DNA of 64,000 nucleotides from the NCBI RefSeq assembly GCF_023973825.1, contig NC_090125.1, positions 1,758,928 to 1,822,927 on the forward strand. The letters are read 5' to 3'. Every line of letters begins with the position of its first letter. Position 1 is the first letter of the stretch. Below the pieces are notes generated by a model. It was not told where the DNA came from. It worked only from the letters and a program-made list of their open reading frames with translations, and ran no database searches. Shown here one piece after another: positions 36,955 to 48,000 of the stretch. The DNA is from Plasmodium brasilianum (Eukaryota > Apicomplexa > Aconoidasida > Haemosporida > Plasmodiidae). The position numbers and the translations under genes were made by a program.

Positions 36955-37865
36955 TGTTATTCCAAAATGGTAGCTGCACAAACAGCATGAACAGTGGAAA
37001 TCACTTTGCGCTGAATAACTCAAACGTAATGGGTTCGGATGGTCTTGTAGCGAGTAGCAGTCATTTAAATAACTTGAACAAGAACAATGCATTCTACAGT
37101 AATATTAGCAGTGGTGTTATAGGCAATGTTAGTGGTGTCGGCAAAATGGAGCAGGGGAAAAACTTAAGTTGTAACAGCCTCAAACGTAGTAGCCAAGTTG
37201 TTGTTGGAAACACAAACTTAAGCAATCCTTTTAATTATAATGGAAATTCTCATTTCCCTGTAGGAGGACAAAATGATACTACAAAAAATGAATTAAACGA
37301 AATGGTAAGTCAAATTCAATTTAACAATAATAACGATAATAGTAATGATAATAATAATAATAATGATAGTAACAAATTAAATGAAATACCCTTCACCAAT
37401 GAAAATGAAATTTTGTTTGAACAAAATTATATACAGAATAACCTAAAGAAGAGAATACTCTTTTTTAATGAAAATTTTATTAAATCGTTAGAATCAATTA
37501 ATAATCATAATTTAAATAGTTATAATGAAAACAGGTCTACTATATATACCTTTCCATGTTCAGAACCTTTTAATAATGCTATATTTTATATAAAAGGAAT
37601 TGAAGAATGTAAAAATGGAGATCGCTTTGATGTTGACAATGCATTATATAATAAAATTATTTTAAAAAATAATACATTTGAGTTTACTGTTTTAAAAAAT
37701 ATTAATAACAATGAAAAAATAAATCATGAAGATATTGCTTTAGATATATATTACCCATTATTACATGTAGAAAAAATAAAATTTAGACAACCCCTCACAG
37801 CTGAAATTTCAAACCAGCAAATACACACACCATTTGAATTAGGAAAAATACCAACAGTTATTTAG
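35391..37865 (+). CDS. large Asn-rich protein, function unknown
   Basis: Single exon of 824 codons; ATG at 35391, second in-frame ATG at 35403. Most of the protein is Asn/Ser-rich low complexity. There is an Arg/Glu/Asn repeat at about 165-210 (ENRAENRSEYRGEYR) and an Asn/Ile block at about 463-522 formed by AAT/ATT microsatellite expansion. Two SIFGN motifs occur (about 151 and 263). Isolated FG-type motifs might hint at a nucleoporin-like protein, but there are too few to claim it. The last ~150 residues are non-repetitive and likely the folded part (FPCSEPFNNAIFYIKGIEEC; HEDIALDIYYPLLHVEKIKF). No family recognised. Confidence 0.82.
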
Positions 37866-37994
37866 AGCATGTTTTTGAAGAAATTTACTGCTTTTAGAAA
37901 TTTTCGTTTTTGCTTGGATGTGATAGATTCCCCCGTCGATTTGCTTGTACAGGGGCATGTGTTATTTTATCAACTTGTGTGTTTACATAGTTTT

Positions 37995-38165
37995 TACTCG
38001 TGCATTCATGTTCTTTTTACTCTTGCATTTATGTTCTTTTTACTCTTGCATTTATGTTCTTTTTACTCGTGCATTTACATTGTTTTTACTCGTACATTTA
38101 CGATGTTTTCACGTCTATATTTACTTTGTACGTACTTCTGCACGTACGCTGTTTTCACTCCTGTA
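37995..38165 (+). repeat. 23-bp minisatellite in 3' region of the Asn-rich gene
   Basis: Copies of ctcttgcatttatgttcttt plus ta, degenerating rightward (ttactcgtgcatttacat). Just downstream of the stop codon, so probably in the 3' UTR. Confidence 0.75.
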
Positions 38166-38647
38166 TTTACTTTTTTTTTTTCGTGCAAAACTTCTTAACA
38201 ACTGTATTGACACATGTGTATGTGTTTAATATTTGTTTCAGTTGCCCACACAACATTTTTGTGTAATTAAAAACATTTGATTTAACTCTCTGCTTGCCAT
38301 CATATACTTAAAATATGTATATGCTAAAGTATAAAACTTGTGCACATACATTAACATGTACATGTGCGTACGTTTTATTTATATCCCTTAATTATTTCCC
38401 CACCTCTTCCCCCGCTTTTTTATTTTTCATTTTTTACACTTATTAAAAGTTTTGTACATATATATTTTACATATTACATATTACATATTATATATTACAT
38501 TTTATACAACAATTCGCGTGTTTATGTAGATGATATTTAAACGTCCCCAAACATGCATACACACACTTTAATGAAAAATAAAATTATACCAATTTATTTG
38601 TTAAATAATTTTTCAAATTATATTAGAAAAAAAAAAAAAAAAAGGAA

Positions 38648-38769
38648 AAGTCGTAAAATCGTAAAGTCGTAAAATCGTAAAATCGTAAAATCGTAAAATC
38701 GTAAAGTCGTAAAGTCGTAAAATCGTAAAATCGTAAAATCGTAAAGTCGTAAAATCGTAAAATCGTAAA
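38648..38769. repeat. 8-bp minisatellite
   Basis: About 15 copies of cgtaaaat/cgtaaagt. CG-containing units are unusual for this composition. Confidence 0.9.
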
Positions 38770-39371
38770 ATAAGGCAAATAAAGTCATGATTATGTAAAC
38801 ATAACGTGAGAGAAAAATCAGTTAGTCTTAATTTTTTGTAAAAGAGGTAATTAAGAAGGGACACCACTTTATACACTTTATAGTATGAGAATAAAGACAG
38901 CCGCATCAGAAAAAATATAATATAAAATTAAGTCAGTCAAGTTCGGATTAAGTCAAATTATGCCAATATATGTCAAGGAAGTTCGAATTATGTCGAATTA
39001 AATCAAATTAAACAATGTCGAATAATAAACAGTTTTCAAAAAGCACTACTTTTATTAATAATATATATTATACGTAGAATAATAACTACTATTAATAAAA
39101 AAAAAAAAAAAAAAAAAAAAAGTGCACTATTTTAGATGATGCACTCTTAATATAAAACTGAGTAGTGTATTCGCATGTATACATGTACATATACATATAC
39201 GGATAGATATATACTCAGCGCAAATAAGTGAATTACTGTCATTTTGAATTTGATACCGAATCATAAGGACTTCACAGAAATACAACAAAATAACAAAAGG
39301 ATGAAATTCATACAAATATAAACCATTAACATGAAATTTGCACTAAAAAATAAAATACGCATACATAGATA

Positions 39372-39407
<36 letters not shown>

Positions 39408-39826
39408 TATATGTATATACATATATATATATATACATACCAATAGCCACACGCGCATATTAATAAGTAACGTTTTATAAAAAAATAAACACATAATGTA
39501 CCTCCTCAGTATGTAATAAACGCACAAACTGTTGAGAAAAAAATAAATTAATATAGACTACAAAAGTATAAGCTTTCAAGTGAATATATGAATTGATATG
39601 CATATATACAATTATATATATGCGCGAATTTGAAATAAAAGCATTAGGCCTTTTGGGATTCTTTTAACGTTTCACTTAAAAATGATAGGGGCATCACACT
39701 AGGGCTCCGTAACCAATATCCCAAATACCTGAGAAGTGTATATACAAAAAAAAGAAAAAAAAAAAAGTACATACTTTCAATATATAAGAAGCACACGCCA
39801 CTGATAAATCCTTCATCCCGATAAAC

Positions 39827-39862
<36 letters not shown>

Positions 39863-39874
39863 CTATATAATCTG

Positions 39875-42349
39875 CTATGCATTCCTTGGAAGAACCTCAT
39901 CTGTAGACCTAAACCAATTAAGAACATAATTGTAGTAACTGGAAGCAGTATTTGTAGCCTCCGAAATAAACTCATTAAGTGTTGCAGCATTGTCCATTTC
40001 ATCATCATAATTATCATAAGATTCTCTATATTTAATCATAATTCTTTTTAAACTTCCACATTTACCAGATATATAATATGCAATAGTAAATATATCACTA
40101 TAATCTTCTTCACATAACCTACCTCTATAACTTTTATATTTCCTTGACGGATGTCCAATAGCAGAAGGAAGAGATAAACTATTGGTATATCTTTGATTAG
40201 TATTAGCTATATTATATTCTTGTAATATATTTCTATGACTTTGTACAGGGTTATATAAATACCCCTCAATATTATCAAATATGACATCAAAACCTATAAT
40301 TAATTTTTGAAGATTTTCCATTGTATATAACACTTTGTATAAACCTTGTAATCCTAAAATGGTAAAATCAAAAACAAACTTCCAAACCCAATGATCATGA
40401 TGTAAAGGGTAATAACAAATCTCAAACTTTTTTAATAATGGAAATGAGCAATTACGAAATATATGTAACCATTCTAATGTTTGACATCCTATTATTGTCA
40501 ATTTTTCTAATTTTTTAAATACACATGGACATAATGCAAAAGGTTCATGTCTAGGTGTATTATCATTCATAAAATATTCTGGGGATAATAATTCTAAAGT
40601 TTTTAAGTTCGATACATTTTGAAATATGATTGCTGCTACTTCATGTATATACATTCCATTTCCTGAGTAAATTTTTTCTGATGTGTTAATATGTTTAATA
40701 TGCTTCATTTGATGTAAATAATACTGTCTTTTATAAATTGGTAAATTTGACCATTTTTCATCAAGATTTAACTTTTTAACATATATAAATACATCAATTC
40801 GATTATTGATAACCTCACTTGTTAATTTGTTTACTAACTCATACTCTAAAATTTTTTCTGCGCTTAAAAAATTTAGGCATTTTACATACGCATCTTGGGA
40901 TAACGGGAAGGTATTTCTATTGTTCTCGCATTCTACTTCATTTTTTTTCAAAAGTACAACCCCATTTTGGCAGACACTTCTATTTTCATTTTGGCAGACA
41001 CTTCTATTTTCATTTTGGCAGACACATCTATTTTCATTTTGGCATATATTTTCCTTTTCATTTACTTCTGTTCCCGCTTCATTCTTTATTTCATTACCCT
41101 CTGATTTTATTAAAAACACATTTTTGAAATTATTTTTTAGGGCATCCCAAAAGTTAAAAGATTGCTCTATTTCAATCCAGTTCCCACTCTCCTCATTGTC
41201 TTCTTTTTCTGACGTCTCAATGTCATCATTGTCATGTCTTTTGCCGCATGTCACGTCGTCATTAATTCTGTCATTCATTCTGTCACTCATTCTGTCATTA
41301 ATTCTGTCATTCATTCTGTCACTCATTCTGTCATTCATTCTGTCATTCATTCTGTCATTCATTCTGTCATTCATTCTGTCACTCATACCGCTAATTATGT
41401 CATTTTCAATATGATCGTTCAAGTTGCTACTCACAGAATTATTTATGTCCCTGTGTATGTTGCTACTTTCATTTTTGACAATGTTTATATCATCATTATT
41501 TGTTTCATTATTTATGCCGTTACTTTTGTCTCCATTTATGCCTTCAACTTTGTCTCCATTTATGCCTTTAATTTTGTCTCCATTTATGCCTTTAATTTTG
41601 TCACTATTTATTCCATTACATGCAACATCAATGGTGTCATCACTAATATTTTCCCCTTTGATCACACGTTTGCTTATGTCACTAGGAGCACTGTCATTCG
41701 TGCCATTACTCTTATGACCATTCATGTCATTCTTTATGTTATTGTTCATTTCACTCAGTGTAATACTATTTTTTTTTTTTCTTCTATCAACTACTGAGTT
41801 ATCATGATTCAAATCTTTGTTAGCATTTTTATGGTCATTATGAATATTGTTCTTATAAATAATATTTTTAATACCACTATTGCTCATGTCGTAATATTTT
41901 TTGTGATATTTCACACATTCCTTTTCATAATATTTATGAGAAAAAATTTCCATTCTGGAAATTTTGTTATTCTGTTCCCCTTTAGAATAAGTCTTTTTTA
42001 ATTGCTCATCATTATATTTTATTATATTTTCTCCTTTTGTAGTAATATTTTTTACCTTTTCATCCTTCTTCATATTGTCACTGGATGAATTCTTAGCAAG
42101 TGCTTTATCACTATGCTTTTTCCCATCCGTGTAATTGTATCTGTTTAAAGTGTTATCATCCATATTTTTATCTTGTATTGTTTCATTGAATCTATCAAAT
42201 TGATGTATAGTCTCGTTTGGGTTATCTCTATTTTTTGGAGTACATTCTAAATATACCGAATCTTTGTATTTGTCTTTACTTAGTTCTTTAATATATTTCG
42301 AACAATATATCTTTACATTCTCCTTAATATTCCGATTTGTTTTTTCCAT
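39875..42349 (-). CDS. F-box-like / leucine-rich-repeat protein
   Basis: Single exon of 824 codons with ATG at 42349. The N-terminal ~470 residues are Asn/Asp/Lys-rich, with several short repeat blocks. These are GDKIKGIN near 255-280, MNDR/MSDR/INDR tetrapeptides near 330-365, and CQNENRSV near 435-460. A helical F-box-like segment follows (CLNFLSAEKILEYELVNKLT), then irregular leucine-rich repeats: NLKTLELLSPEYF, FKKLEKLTIIGCQTLEWL, FPLLKKFEIC, NLQKLIIGFDVIF and SLKRIMIKY. By family knowledge such proteins can be substrate adaptors of SCF ubiquitin ligases; this is inference. The frame ends LPRNA at 39875. Downstream patches (see 37866-39874) leave open an alternative 3' splice. The upstream 42370-42840 region may hold an earlier exon. 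Confidence 0.65.
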   Translation of the reverse strand: MEKTNRNIKENVKIYCSKYIKELSKDKYKDSVYLECTPKNRDNPNETIHQFDRFNETIQDKNMDDNTLNRYNYTDGKKHSDKALAKNSSSDNMKKDEKVKNITTKGENIIKYNDEQLKKTYSKGEQNNKISRMEIFSHKYYEKECVKYHKKYYDMSNSGIKNIIYKNNIHNDHKNANKDLNHDNSVVDRRKKKNSITLSEMNNNIKNDMNGHKSNGTNDSAPSDISKRVIKGENISDDTIDVACNGINSDKIKGINGDKIKGINGDKVEGINGDKSNGINNETNNDDINIVKNESSNIHRDINNSVSSNLNDHIENDIISGMSDRMNDRMNDRMNDRMNDRMSDRMNDRINDRMSDRMNDRINDDVTCGKRHDNDDIETSEKEDNEESGNWIEIEQSFNFWDALKNNFKNVFLIKSEGNEIKNEAGTEVNEKENICQNENRCVCQNENRSVCQNENRSVCQNGVVLLKKNEVECENNRNTFPLSQDAYVKCLNFLSAEKILEYELVNKLTSEVINNRIDVFIYVKKLNLDEKWSNLPIYKRQYYLHQMKHIKHINTSEKIYSGNGMYIHEVAAIIFQNVSNLKTLELLSPEYFMNDNTPRHEPFALCPCVFKKLEKLTIIGCQTLEWLHIFRNCSFPLLKKFEICYYPLHHDHWVWKFVFDFTILGLQGLYKVLYTMENLQKLIIGFDVIFDNIEGYLYNPVQSHRNILQEYNIANTNQRYTNSLSLPSAIGHPSRKYKSYRGRLCEEDYSDIFTIAYYISGKCGSLKRIMIKYRESYDNYDDEMDNAATLNEFISEATNTASSYYNYVLNWFRSTDEVLPRNA
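41255..41392 (-). repeat. in-frame 12-bp minisatellite in the F-box-like gene
   Basis: Tandem tcattcattctg units with variants encode MNDR, MSDR and INDR tetrapeptides. About 11 copies. Confidence 0.85.
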
Positions 42350-43225
42350 ATTTATATTGTAACTTCTAGCTCCCTGTTCTAATAATTGTTATAAGAAATT
42401 ATATTTTTTGTAAAAAAAGTTATTTGATCCTTTTTATTCTATTTAATTTTTGGTCGCCCACTTGTTTCTCTGAGTAAATTATATTTGCTCTTTCTAATGA
42501 ATTATCAGTTGTACTGTTACTATTATGTCAAAGGATATAATTTATTAAGAGTTCTTTGCTTTATTATTATAATCTAAGAACTTCTTTCTCGTAATTTATT
42601 ATGATATTTATAAGGACTATGTTCTATTATTTGTTCGCGTAATATTATGGTTTTTTTTAAATTTTGTCTTTGATTTATATTTTAAATTTTTACTGAAAAA
42701 ATATTCCGCGCTTGTGTCTTTTTTGAAATATTATCCTTTGAACTAATTTCATTATTCTTTAAATTCAGTAATATATCTTTTTCTGAATTTTTTATTATTT
42801 TATTATTTAAAATTTTCTCTTTTTTATAAATAGCATTAACATTTGTTTTATCAAGAGAAATGCCTAATGATTTTTTTTTTTTTTTTTTTTGTCAGTAGGA
42901 CTTCCCTTTACGGAACAAGGAAATTCTTCAGTTATCTTTTGCTTTTTCCTTCCTTATTATTACTTATTACTAATTTCATTTTATATTTTTGTCTACTAGC
43001 CATTTTTTTTTTTTTATTTTTTTTTTTTTTTTTCCCCCTTAATTCATTAGCTAATGTTAGCCATATTTGAAAAGGTGAATAATTATAGAATTTTCATTAA
43101 TTTAAATTTTTATAAAAAAAAGTTACTAAGCTATAGTATTTAAATTATTCAAATTAAAAGATAAAATGATAGAATAGTAAGACTGTTAAGAAAATTAAAA
43201 AGTAAATAATTAAGATTAAAATAAT

Positions 43226-43385
43226 TAACATTAAAATAATTAAGATTAAAACGATTAGGATTAAAACGATTAAGATTAAAACGATTAAGATTAAAACGAT
43301 TAAGATTAAAACGATTAAGATTAAAACGATTAAGATTAAAACGATTAAGATTAAAACGATTAAGATTAAAATGATTAAGATTAAA
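43226..43385. repeat. 15-bp minisatellite
   Basis: About ten copies of cgattaagattaaaa with variant edges. Open on the plus strand (Ile-Lys-Thr) and the minus strand (Leu-Ile-Val) because the unit is a multiple of three; no start on the plus strand. Confidence 0.88.
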
Positions 43386-43668
43386 ATAATTAACATTAAA
43401 ATAATTAACATTAAAGCAATATGTAAAAAGTTTTCAAAAAGGGAAAAATATTAACATGGAAAATAAACTTCAAAAGGAAATCATTATGTGTAGACTAAAT
43501 CAAGAAGAATTAACAAAAAAAAAAAGGAAGAAGGTTCAATGAACATTCATGCGTGTTAATAAATTAATATTGTGATATTACGATGATGTTACTTTCATAA
43601 TCTTTTTTACATTATATAATAGTGTCTTACTTTTTTAAAATATTTCATTTTCCATGTATATAAATACC

Positions 43669-43670
<2 letters not shown>

Positions 43671-43736
<66 letters not shown>
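43671..43736. repeat. (TA)n microsatellite
   Basis: Long TA tract with one TG interruption, followed by a GA run at 43743-43752. Confidence 0.9.
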
Positions 43737-43737
<1 letters not shown>

Positions 43738-45027
43738 GTATAGAGAGAGAGAGCAACATGCAAAGGGTAAAAAAAAACCTGCGGGGAGAAGCGGGAGGAG
43801 AAAAGAATTGTAGAAATATCTTGTGTGTGAACATTTTAAGTTAACACAATTTTTTTTTTTTTTTTTTGGGTGTGCTAATATAGCATCATGTAAGTTGGAA
43901 AAAGGTGATGAAACTAAAAGAAAAAATTTCGTTGTAACTTATTTTAATCTTTTTACCATATTTTTTTTTTTTTTTTCTTTTATCTGTTTTGAAAAGGGTT
44001 AAGGTTGCGATATTCACTTAATAATTAATGTATAATAAATGATCAACATTCAAAATTATTTCTATTCATTCATTCATTCATTCATTTTTTTGTCTATTTA
44101 ATTGTTCGATTGATTATTTATTTGCTTTTTTTTTTTTTTTTTTATCATGTACAAGTTATAAATTTTTATGTTAAACAGCTAAAATATATCATCTTAAAAA
44201 AAAAAAAAAAAAAAATTATGAACGTTAAATAAAAAGAACAAAAAATAACATAAAAATTAAAAATGTCTTTATAACGAAATCGACAATTTTCCTTTATACA
44301 TTTTTTCTTAATGTTATGTTTTAAGAAAAGAAATATAATTGGTGTGTACAGTAAAATAGAGGAAAGAAAAACTCCTTTTCTTTTTCTTGTTTCTTTATAG
44401 TTGTATTGTGCACTATTTTTGGTTTCTTATATCAGATAACAAATTGCTCTATGTAACTACTCATCTGGTCTTATGTTATGCGATTTATACGTATAAGTTG
44501 TGTATATGTGTGTGTATATGTGTGTGTATATGTATGTGTGTATGTATGTGTATATGTGTGTGTATATGTATGTGTATATGTGTGTGTATATATGTGTATA
44601 TATGTGTGTATATGTGTGTATACGTGCGTAAATGTGTGTGTATATACATGCGCGTATATTACTTTTTTTGTTTCACAATTTGCAACACAGAGAGATGTGA
44701 GTCAAAAAAGGCAAAATGTAAAAATTAAACTATTTAAAATGTAAGTTTTTGTTTAAAGGGAATAACATTTGCATATTTAAGCGTAATATACATACATATA
44801 TAAATATGTATATATATATTTATATACATATATATATATGTATATTTTTTTTTATGCCTTTTTTGTCTCGTCGCAAGCCAGTAAATTGTCCGGAATACAC
44901 GTTGCACATATCATAAACAATGGCAGTTTATAATAAAAGAAGTAATAGTAAAAGTATATACCTTTTTAATTTATGAATTCAAATACCCATGGAATAATGC
45001 ATATTTGTTTTCGTTATATTGCTCTTT

Positions 45028-48000
45028 TTAAATTAACTCTACTGCGTCAGTTATTCCGCTGAAACCTCGTGCATTTTCAAGCTCTTTAAAGCTTTGATAA
45101 AATATGTCGTACTTATAAAAAATTTTAACTTTTCTTGAAACTAAATATCGAGGGGCCACCTTTTTCCCATACACCTAAGCCAGTATGTATATACGAAATA
45201 ATGTGAAATATATAAATTAATTTTTTTAGAAAAAAGAAAAAAAATAGTTTACAAAATGATCAAATTATATATAACAGCTAATTTAATTACCTTCTCAAAT
45301 ACAGAAAAGTCATTCAAACCGTACAAAGCTTCTAAGTGAGGTTTCTTTATATTCTTAGTTATCAACAAAATGAAATTTTTGTACTCCACTAATTCGACGT
45401 CTATTTTAAATAGAAAATTTTGCAGAGCCGTAAAATTTTGGGGTTCTAACAGAAGGTGTAAAAAAATGTAAATATGCTCATGTATATGTGTGAAATGAAA
45501 ATTAGAATCGACCACTTCTACTACTACGGCTACGAATGCTGCTACCTTTGTTACTACTTCTACCTCTACAAATGCTGATTAACTATTCTTGCTTTTCTAC
45601 ATTAAATTCCATTTTTTGTACTGTTCAAGAGGGTTTGCTTTAAGGCTTGTATGACGGAGTCCCTATTAGAAATTACATTTAATTCTTTGTTTATGTCATA
45701 ATATAACACAAGTGTTTTTTTACTATTTTTCACATTATCAGGGCAATCGTTTGAAATTCTTTCATTTTTCGACATATTTTTTCTTATAGCAATATCGTCG
45801 CTTTCTAAGTTAAGTGCGTTGAACTTTAAATCATCCTTTAATAAAAACTTTTTTGTTTCCTTTTTAGTTTTTTTGTCTATAACATTTAAGTAATCATTTT
45901 TAAAGGCATCACTTAAAGTATCCCTTTCTTTATGAGTTAAATTTGATATATTGTCTCTACTGTTAAGATTATATGATTCTCTTAAATTTCCCTTGTTGGA
46001 TTCATATTTATTTAAGTATTTGTTAAAAGGTATGTTCTTTCTTTTACCAAAATCATTATATAAATTTGTTTTTGTATTAACAGGTAAGGTTTTATTTTTA
46101 TGTAAAACATCTGTTCTATCGCTTTTATGATTGATAATTATTTCATTCAATTCATCGTTAACATTTAAAATATGTTCATTTTTCTTCTGACCTTGCTTTT
46201 TTGTCATACTAATAATATTTTTTTCAATTTTATACATATTATTTTTTAACGCTTCTTCATAATTATCTTGTGCATCAGCATAATGTGAGCAAGCTGTTTC
46301 TACATCTTCGGTGTTGTAACTGTTGAACCTGTTTTTATAATTATTTTCATTTTTTTTTATATCACCTTGGTAAGTATCCTTTTTAGGTATTTTTTCATTA
46401 ACTACTTTACTACCATCGTATTTATGATTACTTCCTCCGCTTCTACCAGCATACGTTTCATACATTGTATATTCTTCACTTCTATTTGGACTATCATTTT
46501 TTTCATCTTTTTTACTTGTTATTCCTTGTACATCGTTATCTATTTTACCATAACATTTTTCATATCTTATTTTATTATAATCTTCTCTTTTTATATTGAA
46601 CTTTTCATTTTCCTTATTCTGTTCATTTTGATATAATATATTTCTTGGTATTTTGAAGGATTTGTTTTTGTTTAATTGTTGAAGCATGTAAATAGCTTCT
46701 CTGCTAGTCTCGTCTGGTATAATAGTATTATCCCTGAACAAATGTTAACAAAAGACAAATTACACATGTTATCTCTTTCAAATTATTGATTAATGGGGGG
46801 GCTTAGGTAAATTAATGATATTATTGTTCTTTGCTTTTTCCATATACACGAGTTTTATCGAAACGTTTTAAAGGAGGTACACATACGAATATGTACATAT
46901 ATAAGTACATATATGTGCATATGTTTATATGTATATATCCATTCATGCATGTGTGCTTTTCTACAGTTACGCACTGTGAGTAACCTTAAATTTTGCTGAT
47001 CAGCAGAAATAAATCGCATTTTATTTATTGGCGCGTTATTGTTGCTGCATCTACTAAAATCTCCATCCTTCTTAGTCTTAGGGATTTTAAAAACTACTTC
47101 TACATAAAAAAATAAAAAAAATAAAATAAAATAATGGTATGTTACACTAATTGGAATAGCACAATTTATGAGTGTCGTTATTTCTCTATATATTTATATG
47201 TTTATATATTTATGTCATTCTAATTATATTTCTTATTATATTTCTAATTAAGGCAAAAATACAGCGTCTATAAGAATTCATTTGAAGGCTCAAGCTTTCG
47301 TTCCCCTATAATGTTTACTGTAGTGCTAACCAAAATAGTGACAAGGATATCTAAATTTTTTTAAAATTAAAGCAACTACATTTATCTATTTACGCTATTC
47401 ATACTGTTTATGTATATTTATAAATATTAATAGCAATATCTTTTTCTCCTTCACTTAAATAATAATAGTGATATAAGGTGTTACATAAATGCAGAGAGAC
47501 GCTTTAATAAACTGTAATAACATTTTAAAATTATATAAAATTACATACAATAGTATAAAATAGTACAAAATAGTCCGAAATAGAATAAAATAGTACAAAA
47601 TAGTCTGAAATAGAATAAAATAGTACAAAATAGTCTGAAATAGCATAAAATAGTCTAATAAAACAGTATAAACATATATAAACTAAACAAAAGCTGTACG
47701 TGAAGAACTACTAAGCGCGATGGTAGCCTATACCGAATGGTGGTAATTATATATAATACATACATGTATATATATTCAGACATGTATGCATGCACAAATG
47801 AGTTAATTACTCTATGCATGTATACTTTTTAGGAGAAAAATTTGATAGATGTATATCTTTTTTAGGAATTCATTTAATTCTTGTCTGGACTGAAACATTT
47901 TTTCACAGTTGAATGTTACATTTTTAATGTGATTGGATAAAATAGAAACAGTAGTTTCTATTTCAGGATATTTGGCTTTTATTCTTCTTAAATATTTCAT

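Larger units (their letters stand above)
37866..39874. other. convergent 3' region with two minisatellites
   Basis: Lies between the 3' ends of the Asn-rich and F-box-like genes. It holds the 23-bp array at 37995-38165, the 8-bp array at 38648-38769, a poly(A) run at 39098-39120 and TATG copies at 39379-39407. A minus-strand patch at 39644-39730 (LGYWLRSPSVMPLSFLSET, then stop) follows a TTCTCAG acceptor and might be an alternative last exon of the F-box-like gene. Confidence 0.5.
42350..45027. other. A+T-rich intergenic DNA upstream of the F-box-like gene
   Basis: At 42370-42840 the minus strand has successive coding-like open patches in different frames (REQIIEHSPYKYHNKL; DNSLERANIIYSEKQVGD). 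These are a possible 5' exon or a degraded segment. A phase-1 join from GTACAA near 42505 to a TTATTAG acceptor at 42381 would enter the main frame. Further right lie the 15-bp array at 43226-43385, (TA)n at 43671-43736 and a TGTG/TATG tract at 44500-44645. Confidence 0.45.
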
